Shown: one piece after another, positions 34,466-46,350 of the stretch
Position numbering within the stretch: the first letter of the stretch is position 1
Layout: each line of letters starts with the position of its first letter
From: Monomorium pharaonis
Taxonomy: Eukaryota; Arthropoda; Insecta; Hymenoptera; Formicidae
Direction: 5' to 3'
DNA length: 64,000 bases
NCBI RefSeq assembly: GCF_013373865.1
Contig: NC_050476.1
Span: forward strand, 12,241,001-12,305,000
The notes under the pieces: generated by a model
The model's database searches: none
The model's input: only the letters and a program-made list of their open reading frames with translations
What the model was told of the DNA's origin: nothing
Translations under genes and position numbers: made by a program

Positions 34466-36463
34466 TGTAACCGTCGCTCGCGAGCGACGGCCAACTTCGC
34501 CTCCGTCCTTGGTCGCGGCCCTGAGCCGCCCGGGTGTCGGGGCGACTATCTTCGCAAGGTTTCCCGACGTAATACTGAGTTGGGCGCCAGGTACGTTAAG
34601 CGTACCACTCTGTATGCACCAAATCGCGAATGAATGTTACGGTACTTGAATCGCGGGAAAGACGGGCGCACGCTAGGCGACCGGGGCGTTAGCGGCTCCG
34701 ATATCCAGCTGCTCAGCCCTCAAATGGCAGAGGGGGAGGTCCGGTGCGGGCGGATGGAATCGGGAAGGCGAGAGAATTACTTACACGACACAAATGTAAC
34801 AAAGAAATCAACAATTGTATTTGATCGTAGGAATTACAATAGTAGGCGACTCTGCGGAGCGGCAATGGCTCGCGCGCGTTACCAGCTGACGACCGTTGGG
34901 TATCGAATATTACGAGAACGGTATATTGAACGAGCGGGATATGATGCGTACGCGGGAACTCTCCGACTTGTCTACGCTTGACCCGGCGTCGTTGGTGGAC
35001 GCCAACTCCCGCCAGGATGACCTCGTCAAGGGCGAACGGGACGGATCGCAACTCCGAGCCTGCGCGACACGCGACGGACTCGTGCTCTCCCGCGCTCTAA
35101 CGATTCTCGCAAATAATAAGCGCGATAATTATTATTTTCTCGCCAGTCAGGCGGTTCAAGACGATTGCGTCGATAATTATCAGAGTGCACTCACCGAAGG
35201 GCTCGCAATAACAGTGCGATCGACCAAATTATACAATAGTAACGACTAAATTTTCCAAGGCGCGACAAGATACAGCGCGGGAATAACCCGCGACACGACG
35301 ACCGGACGAAACGACAATTGACTCGGCTGCGGATCGGGACGCACACGCAACGCGAAACTATTATGAAATGTACAGCACGGAGCGAAATCACGAGGACGGG
35401 CGCGATCGGGCGAGACAATGATGCTTCGCTGAATCCGCGAGCTCGTGATTCCAATAAATACGCCGAAAGATATTGCGATAGTTACGCGACTTCCTCGCGG
35501 CTCGCCCAACCCGCGAAAGCGGTGGCTTTACAATTCGTGTGACGCTCGTCTCACCACTTTGCCTTTTTTCTGCTGGCCTCCTCCGGGTCGGGATGACTTC
35601 AGTCCTTGCGTCCTCTCTTACAGCTCGGCTCGGGATCTCGGAACGCACGCACAGTTTTGGTTTCTAAGTCCGCAGCACGAGTGAGGAATCCTGGATCTCG
35701 CGGGAGCCGCTCGGCGGTGCGCCCCACCTTGCCTCCGGCGCTCCAGGCCCTTATTGGCTGATTTCGCGAAAATCGATTTTCGCGCAGAGCGCGGTGCCCA
35801 CGCTGTCGCCGGCTGATCGATCCACGCACGGCAGTCGATAATTATGGGCCCCGGGCACGGGAATCCTGGCGCTTCTTTACGCGGCCGACTCTTCTCTCCT
35901 CGCCCGGCGTATCCTCCGCCATCGGGACGTTATTTCCTCCTCGACGGGGCGTCGGCGGATCTTGAGTTGTCGTGATTCTTTCGCCGGACTTCCCGCGGTA
36001 TCGGGTCTGCAGTCGCCCCGTCGGGATGTCGGCATCGCGCGCCGTCGCTGGGTCCTGAAAGCGTGATTCAGCGGCAGTATCGGAATTCTTACATGGCACA
36101 AACGGTAGGCAAGATAAGGGCGGCATTACCTGCGGACCCCCGCTTAAAAAAGGTCTTCTTTGACTCCCTCGTTGTCCGTTCCTCTGCAATCTCCGGGAAG
36201 ATTTTCCGTTGAGACGAGACGTCCGAAAACTATAACGAGATCTTCAGAGCCACCGATCTCCGCCGCACCCGCGGTATAACGCTCGCAAAAATCTTAACAA
36301 TTAATTAGATGGACAGCACGTGGGACGTCACACACACAAAAGTACAATAGAATACGCTTTTGCGTCCGCTCCCGAGCGGGAGGACGCAGGGCCCGCGTGA
36401 TGTTACTGCGTAAGGGCCCTCAGGGCCTTGTGACGGACAGCAGCCTGCGGCTGTCACATCACA
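34466..36463 (+). repeat. Long solo LTR, copy Z (1998 bp)
   Basis: Bounded by TGTAACCG and CACATCACA, with the 4 bp duplication CTAT on both sides (34462-34465, 36464-36467). It shares with the LTRs at 58042 and 60120 the segment TTGGGCGCCAGG plus a hairpin (34581-34606), the GTGGCTTTACA motif (35510), and an end of the form CCTTGTGA, hairpin, CACRTCACA. Palindromes sit at 34471-34490, 35765-35784 and 36361-36388. The many GC-rich open frames on both strands are chance frames. Orientation is set by similarity to copy Y. Confidence 0.75.
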
Positions 36464-36570
36464 CTATATACATTTTGATTTGTGTATCTGTATCTGTATC
36501 TAGATACATTTTTTTATAAGTATCTGTATCTGTATCGAGATACATTTTAAAAGTATCTTACCCAACACTG
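36464..36570. mobile_element. Right end of the hAT-type unit
   Basis: AGATACAG/TGTATCT motifs, then TACCCAACACTG ending at 36570, followed by TTACTATT. Confidence 0.6.
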
Positions 36571-36617
36571 TTACTATTATTGATTGATTGATTGGCTTTG
36601 ATTTATTGGCTGTTGCT

Positions 36618-36775
36618 CGGCGGCCCGAGTCTTACACAAAAAGGGAAATATTGTAAAAAAGAAGGCTCTCATTACACGCAGTGGCTGGATACACATATAA
36701 TTATAATATTCTATAAATTGTAAGTATAATATGCTAAAAGTGCACCTAATAATTTATAATGTAGTTTTTATAATT
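36618..36775 (+). repeat. Dispersed repeat, copy 2
   Basis: Same repeat and orientation as 9800-9965; CGCAGTGGCTGGATACACAT is the best-conserved part. Confidence 0.55.
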
Positions 36776-36906
36776 GATATGTGTGGGGGCTTGTATGGAG
36801 AGAATGAAATTTATTCTCCAAATTTCATTGACATTGTCGTTAAATTTAACATTTCCTCTTTAAAGTGCTTTTTTAATCATTACGCTACCATATTTTTTCG
36901 GGAGCG

Positions 36907-37351
36907 TCCCAGATGTGCACAGTAATAAACGGACACAGCAAGCTGAGTGAAACGGACACTGTAACAAACGGACACAGACCAAAATGGACACAGTAACAAA
37001 TGCGCACAGACCAAATGCGCATGGACCAAATGCGCACGGACTAAATGCGCACAGACCAAACGGACACAGTAACCACCACATGGGTTGCGACTTCTCAGGG
37101 CACTCCTACCGACGGGATGGATGCGGGAGGGGGGGCGGAGTACCCCCTTGCACCCCCTGTGTGCGTGCGTGCGTGCGTCCGTGCGTGCGTGCGTGTGTGT
37201 AAAGTATTCTCTGCACCACATGGGTTTGCGACTGTGCGCATTTGGTCCGTGCGCATTTGTTACTGTGTCCGTTTGGTCTGTGTCCGTTTCACTCAGCCTG
37301 CGGTGTCCGTTTATTACTGTGCGCATGATGCGCAGCGCATCTGGGATTCAC
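36907..37351. mobile_element. Foldback with minisatellite arms
   Basis: Outer ends TCCCAGATGYGC are inverted. Each arm is built from alternating 15 bp units of two kinds, AAACGGACACAGACC and AAATGCGCACAGACC, inverted between arms, plus ACCACATGGGTTGCGAC near the centre. A GTGC tetramer run lies at 37160-37198. Open frames of up to 148 codons follow the repeats and are not genes. Confidence 0.75.
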
Positions 37352-37676
37352 TCATTTTTTCACTGACAATGAGTTTCCATTACGGAACTGTATGTTGTAA
37401 AACAACTTATAACACAAGTAGTTTATTTAACTTTCATGAAGCTTAATATGATTATATAATTTCTTTTTATTCCTAAATCGTATTTACATCTATTTTTATT
37501 ATAGTTATTTGTAATAAATACATGAAAAATTATAGTTTATAATTAGTTCCTATAAATATTTTGATAATTGTTTATATTTTAATTAGCTAATTTGCACTGA
37601 GATTTTTTTCGTTATAATTTTGTGATATTATGTAAGAACAATAGAAATTGACATTTATTATAAATTAATAAAATTG

Positions 37677-37984
37677 GCACTGATCATCCTACACAAAATA
37701 ATTGTATACGATCAGAATACTCTACACAAATATATATTACATAAAAAAATTGTACGTAGAAAAATTATGCACAAGAATTATTCTTGAATTACAAATTGCA
37801 CATGGATATATCGTGCGTAGAAAACTATATATAGTGGACAGTTTTTCTACGCACAATATATCCATGTGCAATTTTTAATTTAAGGATAATTCTTGTGCAG
37901 TTTTTCCACATACAATTTTTTTGTGTACAATATATTTGTGTTCTGATCGTGTATAATTATTTTGTGTAGAATATGATCAGTGTC
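37677..37984. mobile_element. Palindromic MITE with 9 bp target duplication
   Basis: The two halves are inverted copies across about 140 bp each (CACTGATCAT, CTACACAAAATAATT, GCACATGGATATAT). ATAAAATTG flanks both sides (37668-37676 and 37985-37993). A 9 bp duplication fits Mutator-like elements. Confidence 0.75.
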
Positions 37985-37993
37985 ATAAAATTG

Positions 37994-38548
37994 ATTTATT
38001 TTTAATAGAATAGAATGTTTATTTCTTTTAGCTTTTTGTCAAGAAGAAAAATTGATTTACAATATTTCTTAACTGCATACATTTCTTCATACTTGTTGGC
38101 TAATTAATTTTTCCACAAGTTCTCTGTTTATCTATTAATTTGATAGATATAACATAATAATGATATATCCTCATGCTTAACTCTCAAGGTACACACTGGA
38201 TTAGCCAAGTTAAATTTAAAAAGGTGGCGTTTCCCGACTGCTTTTGTAAAATTTGAATAGTTTTTTTCATGATTTTGTTAAATATAATTTAAATGAAATA
38301 TTTTTTGAAACATTAAATATTATTTACTAATTTAATATTTTTAAGTAATGTTTTATGTAGCATTATTAAATATTACTACTAAATATTAATTTGAGCTTTT
38401 TTAAACTTTTTTATAAACTATTTTAAAAAATTTTTAATAACTACTTTTTAATTTTTAAAACTTTTAAAGAAAATCAAAATTCTCCAGCATAGCGTCTTTT
38501 TTTCAAAACGCTTTCCACAATAATCGTTTACAATAAAAGTGTGATTTT
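37994..38548. other. AT-rich noncoding DNA
   Basis: Nothing recognisable. A TTAACTCTCAAGGTACACAC near 38178 resembles the piggyBac-like end at 38549 and may be a solitary end. Confidence 0.5.
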
Positions 38549-39465
38549 TTAACTCTCGGAAAACACATAGGGTCAATTTGATCCTTACCTCGAATTTGAT
38601 TGTAAATGTCTTGAAAGCATTTTGAAAATTGGCGGGCCTGAGGCCTTCTACCTATAATTTGGTACTAACTATATGTTAAGATGCTCCTTTTGTACAGCGC
38701 AACACTTAATAGGTGTTGGGCATTATTCGAAGTCGGTACAGGGTCATTCTGACCCTGTTTTGTCGGTTTTTCAATAGTGAGCACGATGGCATATAGTTTG
38801 CGGCCACGTATTCAGAATGCCTTAGTACGTGTCGAGCAAGAATATTTTGATGGCAACAGTTCTTCTGAGGTAAATAATGTGTCAGTACAGTCAAACACTA
38901 ACACGTCGTATTTAGATTATAATGAAGCCATCGCCGACAATAAATAATAAATAATAAATAAGTAAACTTTTACCACAAGTCATTTAAATAATAAAGTATT
39001 CACATATATATAATAAGAAATAAATTTTTCTAAAATTTTTTCACAAATATGTTTGATTATTTTTACCTTAAAAACCACTTTCATTACCTAACAAAATAAA
39101 TACCTTTTTTTTAAGGTACACTAAAGTACAATTTTTTTCTTGATTCTACTACATTTCAAGAATACACACGTAAATTTTTAGCCAGAAATATTTAAAAAAT
39201 AAAAAAATACATTTTTTTTTCGTAAATTACGTTTTTTTTTCAAAAAAAAATTTCTTTATGAATTTTTTAAAATATGTAAATAATTCCAACAGCACTTTTT
39301 ATTTATATCAATTGATTTAACAATGTTCCAAGTACATCTGGAAATTTTTTCAAGTTGATCGCACTCGTCAATTTAAAATGGTGGACGATCAAAAAGTGTG
39401 TAGGGTCAGATTGACCCACAGTGTTCTTCGTGATCGAAAAAATAGGTGTGTTCTCCAAGGGTTAA
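38549..39465 (+). mobile_element. piggyBac-like nonautonomous element
   Basis: TTAA stands at both ends (38549-38552, 39462-39465). Inverted ends are CTCTCGGAAAACACA and the complement of CCCTTGGAGAACACAC, each followed by a TRGGTCAATYTGAYCC motif. TTAA target duplication is diagnostic of piggyBac. The interior holds only a short N-terminal-like ORF, so it depends on transposase from elsewhere. Confidence 0.7.
38786..38947 (+). pseudogene. Short ORF in the piggyBac-like element
   Basis: A 53-codon frame from ATG 38786 to TAA, beginning MAYSLRPRIQNALVRVEQEY and ending in a Ser/Asn-rich acidic tail. It lies at the 5' side of a TTAA-bounded element, where a transposase would begin, and its acidic low-complexity nature suits the N-terminus of a piggyBac-type transposase. 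It has no catalytic domain. I infer a deletion derivative that kept only the first codons. It could equally be a chance frame. No other member of the family is in the window for comparison. Confidence 0.35.
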
Positions 39466-40360
39466 AATAACATAAATTTTAATTAAATTTTAATGAAATG
39501 ATACATTAATACTTTATAAGCGGTATTAATATAATAATGCGTTTCTTTTTTTATAGGAATATTTCTTATTGTAATATGTTTAAATAAAGAATTTTTAAGA
39601 TATATTTTCAAGTATCATTATTTCAATATTTTCTATATTATAATATTTCCAATTTTTACTTGAAAAATAAAAAATTGGTATTTTATACATTTCTGTTCTT
39701 TGTGAATGTAAAATTGAAAAATTACTGTTTGTCTCCCCCCAAAAATATTTTTTTTGCAATTAATGACTCGGATATTGCTTTACTATCTGTCAGTTTCTGC
39801 TTTATTATATGTTATCACTTATATTCCCATTTTTCAAATAATTTTTGAATAGAACCATTTTTGAATGCGTTTATATACTTGACATATATACTTGACATAT
39901 CTTTTTTAACTTTGTGAAGTTTTTCATAAGTTATTTTTTTTTTTATTATTTTATTCGTACAAATAATTTTCATATTGCATAACATTCATAATTTTAAGTC
40001 GGGCGTTTTGCCGGGCACGCCAAGTTTTTGCTTCACTATAATCCCGTTGGTTGATTTTAATCATTTAATCATCAAGCCCGTTTAAGCAATTTTTTAATAG
40101 ATGTTTATTAAACTCCTTTAAGTCTTAAAATATACTTGGCTAACTGTATTGATCTCAAATTTATTTTAGAAAGCACGCGTTTATGTACTTGGCGTATCTT
40201 TTTTACCTTTTTAAGGTTTTTTTAAGGGATTCACTTCTTTTTGTAAAAATTAAAAAGTTATTTCTTTTTTTAATTACATTAAGTTTTATTATACATATTT
40301 TTAAATGTGTTAATTTGATATGTATGTATGTATATATGTATATATTTTTCATAATTTATT
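39466..40360. other. AT-rich noncoding DNA with a direct repeat
   Basis: Contains two copies of a sequence with GCGTTTATRTACTTG followed by TATCTTTTTTA (about 39866-39912 and 40178-40212). No gene. Confidence 0.6.
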
Positions 40361-40564
40361 TTATTTTATTTGTTCTGCAAAAAATATAAATGCATTTTTA
40401 GCATTTCGAGGCCAATTGCATTTCTTTATACTTAAATCATTTATTAACACCCATTTTGTGCTTTTAGTACGTATCACGTTTGTATAATGTCCATCTGTTA
40501 TATTTTCACCGTGATAAAAGATTGCACTGATAATTTTATACTTATTTGCATTGACAGATAACAA
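40361..40564 (-). pseudogene. Ubiquitin-specific protease C-terminal fragment
   Basis: A minus-strand frame of about 67 codons that opens without a convincing ATG. It reads YKIISAIFYHGENITDGHYT, then KWVLINDLSIKKC and ending NAFIFFAEQIK. The GHY box (catalytic His), the W...ND segment (third catalytic residue) and an A-F/Y-I-x-F-x end are the closing motifs of USP/UCH-type deubiquitinases. The Cys box and the rest of the domain are not visible within the next kilobase upstream on that strand. It is either a lone exon, a gene fragment captured by a transposon, or a decayed gene. Its surroundings are all AT-rich repeat, and a foldback begins 195 bases to the right. Confidence 0.5.
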
Positions 40565-42067
40565 TTTTTTATTAATATTTTTGATATTTATTATATATAT
40601 ATTATGTATATTATTTGTTTATGTTATTATTATTTATTTTATTTTATTAATTTTATTAAATTTTTTCGTGTACTAATAATATCACTTACATTACTCATAT
40701 TCAAACGTTTGTTGTAATTTTATTATTAATTTTTATATTAATATTTTTGACATTTACATATACAGGGAGTCCCAGAGCATACTGGTCACTGTTCATAAAA
40801 AGGTAGATGGAATCGAGATGAACATAAAAGTTCAATATTGTTGTGGGTTTGGTCTGCTAATAATCGAGATATAAATTTTTTAAATTGTGCGAATGAGAGC
40901 GCGCCTTGCGCGCCGAAGGAAGGGCTCGAGCCGCTCGAGCCATAGCACGGCCTACTGTTTCAAGCATTGGCTACCGGCGGCGGCGGGGGAAAGAAGGAGA
41001 AGCGTAGCGTCGTCGCCGTTCCCACGTCTCGCCGCACTGCGCCTAAGCTCGCGTCGATGGCTGCTACGCATACTCGCGATTACATGACGAGATTATAAAT
41101 TATTAATAAAAATAGGACAAATTAAAATCGTAATAAACTTTTGTAAATAAGAAAGTCGAAAGAGAGAAAGCGATGGAAACGTATGGAATCTGCAAATAAT
41201 ATAATATTTGCCGCATCAAATTCTCTCATCGTTTTTTATGGAATATTAAATTAACGAAGATTTATCACGATTGATTCTTTATACATTCTCCTTTCGTAAC
41301 CATCTTATTAGAAAATTACAAAATGCACGAAATACTATCCCTAATATGCACTCTTTGTAAAATAACACGATAGAAAAATATTCACGTTTGATCTAACGAC
41401 TTCAGGATAAATTATTCGATGCAACTTCTATGGTAATTATAAGTAATTAGAGATCAATGTTATGTCAAGTATCGTTAGTATGGTTAACTAGAAATGATTT
41501 TCTCTTGTATATGATAGAGAACTTCGAATTTCTTCTATCGTTAATACATTATAAGTCACTGAAAATCTGTCGTAATTAATAATGCAATTAAAGGTAAAAG
41601 AAACTCTGAATTCTTTTATTCATTATTGAATTTTTTATTTACTCTTGATTTGTATGTAAAATTGAACTTTGTACTTTTATACTTTGTAATTTAGCAGGAA
41701 TATCTTTCCCTCTAAAGTATTTACACGATAAACGTCATTTTCAACAACAGTTCCAATCAATATTATTAGAGTTTCATTAAATGTCATAAAATTTTTTTAA
41801 CAAGATTACTATTTTTTAACATTTTTAACATTAAACACGATACGACACTCAGAAAGAAAGTATCGTGCTGATTATTTATCGCAGTTTTAGTGATAATTTT
41901 TGATAATTTTTTTTTCGATCGTGTGTACACTAAAAATATAAAGAAATGATAATTGTTAAAATGTTATTCAAATTACACATAATGAAAGTAGAATAGTACA
42001 AACTAAAGATGTTGTTAAACGTGGTAATATTTACTGTATTTGTGTATTACGTAGTGCTTGAGAGAGA

Positions 42068-42069
42068 AA

Positions 42070-42150
<81 letters not shown>
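42068..42150. repeat. (GA)n microsatellite, LINE 3' flank
   Basis: Pure GA run abutting the LINE tail. Confidence 0.95.
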
Positions 42151-42154
<4 letters not shown>

Positions 42155-42210
42155 ATTGATTGATCTTTTATTAGCTTTCTCAGCTATTTTCAATACATAT
42201 ATATACAATT

Positions 42211-45005
42211 TTATGCTACATCATTAAAAACAAATTCTTTTAGCATTCGTTTAAACATTTCTAAACGATTACAATGTTTAACTTTGTGTGGTAATGCGTT
42301 GTACATTAACACACCCTCATAAAATAAACTTTTTTGCGCGCTTCTTGTTTTTCGGAATTCAATAACAATATCCCCTGTCTGCCTAGTTTCGCGTTCTCCC
42401 TCTACTATTCTAAGTCTATTACTAAATTGCTCCGGCATCATATTATTTAAGATCTTAAAAATAAATATGCACATATTGTAATACAGCCTTTGTCTTATGG
42501 TCATAAATTGCAATGCTTGGTGCATACATTTAACTTTGGTACGTTTGTCACATTGCAATATGACTCTCATAGCTCTATTTTGCGCTATTTGGAGCCTACT
42601 TAACTGTGTATCCCCCATATCTATTAGTAGCGTTGCACAATACTCAAAGTGAGGTGCTATAATTGTCTTATATATCGTACATCTAGTGTAAGCCGAGATA
42701 AAGTTCCCTATTCTATTTAAAAAACTTATTTTCTTCCCTATTTTCTTTAGCATGTAATCACAGTGACCGCTGAATCTAAGTCTATCATCAATAATTATGC
42801 CCAAGTACTTTATTATTTCTACGCGCTCAATCTCATTTCCATCCAAACATCTCACAATAGTATTGCCTCTCAATTCTTTCCTTATACCTCTAACTAACAT
42901 ATATTTTGTTTTCCCCGCATTCATCTTCAGTTTATTAATATTCATCCATTCCTCCACTACGTTAAATGCAATATTCAATTTCCTCTCTATCTCCGCACTA
43001 CTCTCACCTGTTACATATATTAACGTATCGTCCGCAAACATTTTTATATTACACACATCCGAGCAAACGTTAACAATATCATTCATATATATTATAAACA
43101 ACAATGGGCCCAATACCGAACCCTGTGGCACTCCGTATTCCGTAGTCAGTATCTTAGACCATCTATCATTAAATTGAACTTGTTGCATTCTATCTTTTAA
43201 GTACGACCTAAACCATTCTAGAACTGTTCCTGTAATACCATACTGGTATAATTTCTCTAGTAATCTTCCTCTATCAATTGTCTCGAAAGCCCGTTTAAGA
43301 TCTACAAAAATAACTCCTACTATTTGTCTCTCACTAATAATCAATTTCCATTCATCTATAACTGTTTGAATTGCTGTTTCACACGAATAATTTTTCCTAA
43401 AGCCCGACTGATGTTCCGTTATAATGTTATTACTTTCTAGGTAGACCTCAATTTGCTTTTTAACTATTATCTCTAATACTTTTTCATATATTGGTAATAT
43501 ATTAATAGGCCTATAATCACTTGCCCTCTTAGGTTTCTCTACTTTTGGTATTGGAATTATCGTGGATGTTTTCCACTCTTTCAAGAAACAACCCTCACTC
43601 ATTGACTTATTTATTATATCACAATATTCCTCTTCTATGACACAAAATATCGTTTTTAATATATCGCTAGTTATTCCTTCTTCTGTACCTTTCTTTTTTG
43701 GTAATTCCCTAATGATTTTTCTTACTTGTTCTGTCGTAATTGATTCAAATTTTTCTAGCTCTTCTTTCTTTTCAATACAATAAATAGTTCTCTTATTTGT
43801 GCTTGTTGTATAATTCTTATCTATAGATTTTATTATGTCTTTAATACTTTGTATATAATATAAGTTAAATTTATCAGCTATATCACACTCTATATTATTG
43901 TCTAATATTTCAAAATCTATTTTTCCTACAAATTTCGCGCCTATTGGTCCTCCTCTAATAATTTCTTTTAATGATTTCCACATAGTTGTGGGATTGTTAC
44001 TATTATGATCAATCATGTTTTCATAATATTCTTTTTTCTTTGTTCTAATTAAACTAACTACTGCATTTTTTTCTATTTTAAATTGTTGCCAGTTTTGTTC
44101 CGTGCTATCGTACAGTGCTTTTCTATAAGCCTCATCTCTTCTAGTCGCTAGCTCTTCTATTTCCTTTGAATACCATTTTTTCCCTTCCCATATTTTTGGT
44201 ATTCTAAAAATTTTCTTAGGTGCTGAGATGTCTAGCGCATCTACAATACTATTAATTAAATTCTTTGCCTTTACATTAATATCTAACTCATTAATATCTA
44301 AATCATATCCTTTTTCTAAATTACTCTCCACTAGCTTAATAAACTCATCCGCATTATATCTACTATAATCCCTGCCACTGAATTCTTTATATTTATTTAC
44401 AATCTTGTTCGTATTTATCACAACTTTTATCCACGCATGATCCGTTATCTTAGGTTCGTACTTGACTTCTACATTTATATCTTTATTCGCAAAAACTAGA
44501 TCTATAATTGTTCTACTATTTTCGGTAACTCTCGTTGGTTTATCCACATACTGCTTCATACCTAGACTTTGCATAGTCGTTAGTAGTTTATTTGTATAAT
44601 AAGAGTCTGTCATACAATCTATATTAAAGTCTCCTAATATTATACACTCTTCTTTTATTGTTAATTCTTCTACTATCTCCTCTAAGAATCCTATAAACTC
44701 TCCATGTGACGCACTCGGTGAATGATATATTACCATTAACACTCCTTTAAACAATTTCTCTTTTACTTCTATTGCAACGCACCACACAATCCTTTCTAAT
44801 TTTTTCAATACTACTATTTCATACTTGATATCGTCTCTTACATACAGAGCAACTCCCCCTGTATTTCTATTTTCCGCGTCGCATCTAACCACACTGTATC
44901 CCGGTACACTTATTTCACTGTCTTCAATTTCCGCAATCAGTCTCGACTCCGACAATGCAATAATTGCCGGATTTAATTTCTTCATAATCTGATGCTGTAT
45001 CTCGT
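42211..45005 (-). CDS. LINE ORF2: endonuclease and reverse transcriptase
   Basis: An uninterrupted frame of 924 codons from ATG 44985, open to about 45005. The apurinic-type endonuclease shows E13 (ALSESR), D119/N121 (GDFN) and D182/H183 (TDH). The RT shows D562 (VDLKRAF), GVPQGSVLGP at 618-627 and FADD at 650-653. The C-terminus (NALPHKVKHCNRLEMF) is of CR1/Jockey type, with no RNase H. It nicks the target and copies element RNA there. The first Asn motif of the endonuclease, normally 20-30 residues upstream, is not in this frame, so the N-terminus is short or the start lies in an overlap with ORF1. This is the most intact large protein in the window. Confidence 0.88.
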
Positions 45006-45040
45006 CCTTATATTATCTGATCCTCTTCTTTCTGTAATTG

Positions 45041-46350
45041 CTATTTTTTGGCTTCCCATCCACCTCTCCTCTTTTCCTCTTCGATAGCCCTCTTGTATGT
45101 CGGGCATTCCGGATCCAGAGCATCATGATCGTCTTTTATTTTTAAATTATATGTTTTTATTTTAAACATACAATTTACACATTTGTTCTGCTTCTCTCTA
45201 CATTCACTTGCTTTATGCTTTCCTGTACATTTATGACACGTTTCATCTCTCGTACAGTTTTTTGCAATGTGGTAGAATCCCCAGCACTTGAAACATCTCT
45301 TTATGCTAAAGTGATTGAACACAGGACATTTTCTCCAGCCTATATTCAACTTTTTTTTTTTAACATCAATTCATGTGTTACTTCATCTACTTCAATTATT
45401 AAAGATCTACCTTCTTTTCCTTTCCTTCTAGATTGACTATCATCCATATTTTTTCTTTTCGGGATTTTCTTAACTATGCTTATACGAGATTCACCAATAC
45501 TATTCTGTTTCTTTATTGTATCTATTAGCTCATCGTCATCCAACTCTATTTCTTCCTCGCTAATATTAACAATTTTTATTTTCGGCTTCTTTTGTACTGA
45601 TTCTGTAACATTATAATTGTCACCTAGTTTAGACTGCACTACATCTTTTATTTTATCTATTTCTTCTCCGATCTCACATCCTAGAATTACTGTTCCTTTT
45701 CTTCCTTTTCGTACCTTTGTGATCCCCATTGGCATATTCTTAATATCAACTTTTTCTTTTATTATTTTTTTAGTGGTCTCACTTTCTTGCTGAGTCTTCG
45801 GTTTGATGATTATGATGTTTTCCTTCTTTTTCTTTATTGCCTCACTGTAACTGCCGCGCACATTTTCCGCTGACGCCTGCATTCCTCCTCGTATTATTTT
45901 TCGTAGGTCTTCCATTTCTTGTTTAATAGCTTTTATTTCCTCTTGCACTGTTTCTTTAATCAGCATTTTTATTTTTCGTTTGCATGCCATTTCATCTTTC
46001 ATCTCTCTCATAGTTCTTACTAGCCAATCAATTTTCGTATCCATGCCCACGTTGACTCCTATCGCTCTGCTTCCGCCACTTCCCGTCGATCCCGTAGAAC
46101 TTAGTCTTTCTCTTTTGCTTCCCGTCTGTATTGGTGTTTTTTTCACATCTATATCTTTTTCACTGTCTACTGTGAACTTCTCATATGGGCCAGGACAAGA
46201 CACATATTCTCGATTTCTGTCATACACCTTATGTTTACTTGCACATCCAGGATGGAAGAAAAGTTTGACACATGACTTACATGTCACGACCTGACTTTTT
46301 ATTTCCTTCTTACATGCGGCACATCTATATTCCGCATATTCATCGACCAT
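45041..46350 (-). pseudogene. LINE ORF1: PHD-like and CCHC zinc-finger RNA-binding protein
   Basis: Starts at ATG 46350 with a PHD-type finger (CAAC, CKSC, HPGC and a further Cys within residues 9-52). A basic, coiled-coil-prone middle follows (KMLIKETVQEEIKAIKQEM), then a Lys-rich domain. At a run of T (45351-45361) the frame shifts by one. The next frame carries zinc knuckles CFKCWGFYHIAKNC and CHKCTGKHKASEC and a third, longer Cys cluster, ending at TAG near 45041. ORF1 coats the element RNA and acts as a chaperone. The single shift in a homopolymer is either a recent mutation, an assembly error or programmed. ORF2 begins about 40 bases later. Confidence 0.8.

Larger units (their letters stand above)
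10230..36570. mobile_element. Putative 26.3 kb hAT-type unit (ends and target duplication)
   Basis: The left end CAGTGTTGGGTA (10230) and right end TACCCAACACTG (36570) are perfect 12 bp inverted ends of hAT type. They are flanked by the same 8 bp, TTACTATT (10222-10229 and 36571-36578), the duplication length of hAT insertions. Both subterminal regions are packed with TATCTGTATC/AGATAC motifs (10240-10400; 34400-34465 and 36470-36560), as expected of transposase-binding repeats. I found no hAT transposase inside. It contains a Helitron, an OB-fold gene, a BEL element and a 2 kb LTR. It could be a true giant or composite element, or the two ends of a small nonautonomous element that grew by nested insertion. 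Confidence 0.5.

Noticed and set aside
36880..37446. His/Ala/Cys-rich ORFs up to 148 codons on both strands
   Set aside because: They follow the 15 bp units of a foldback and appear in mirror image.
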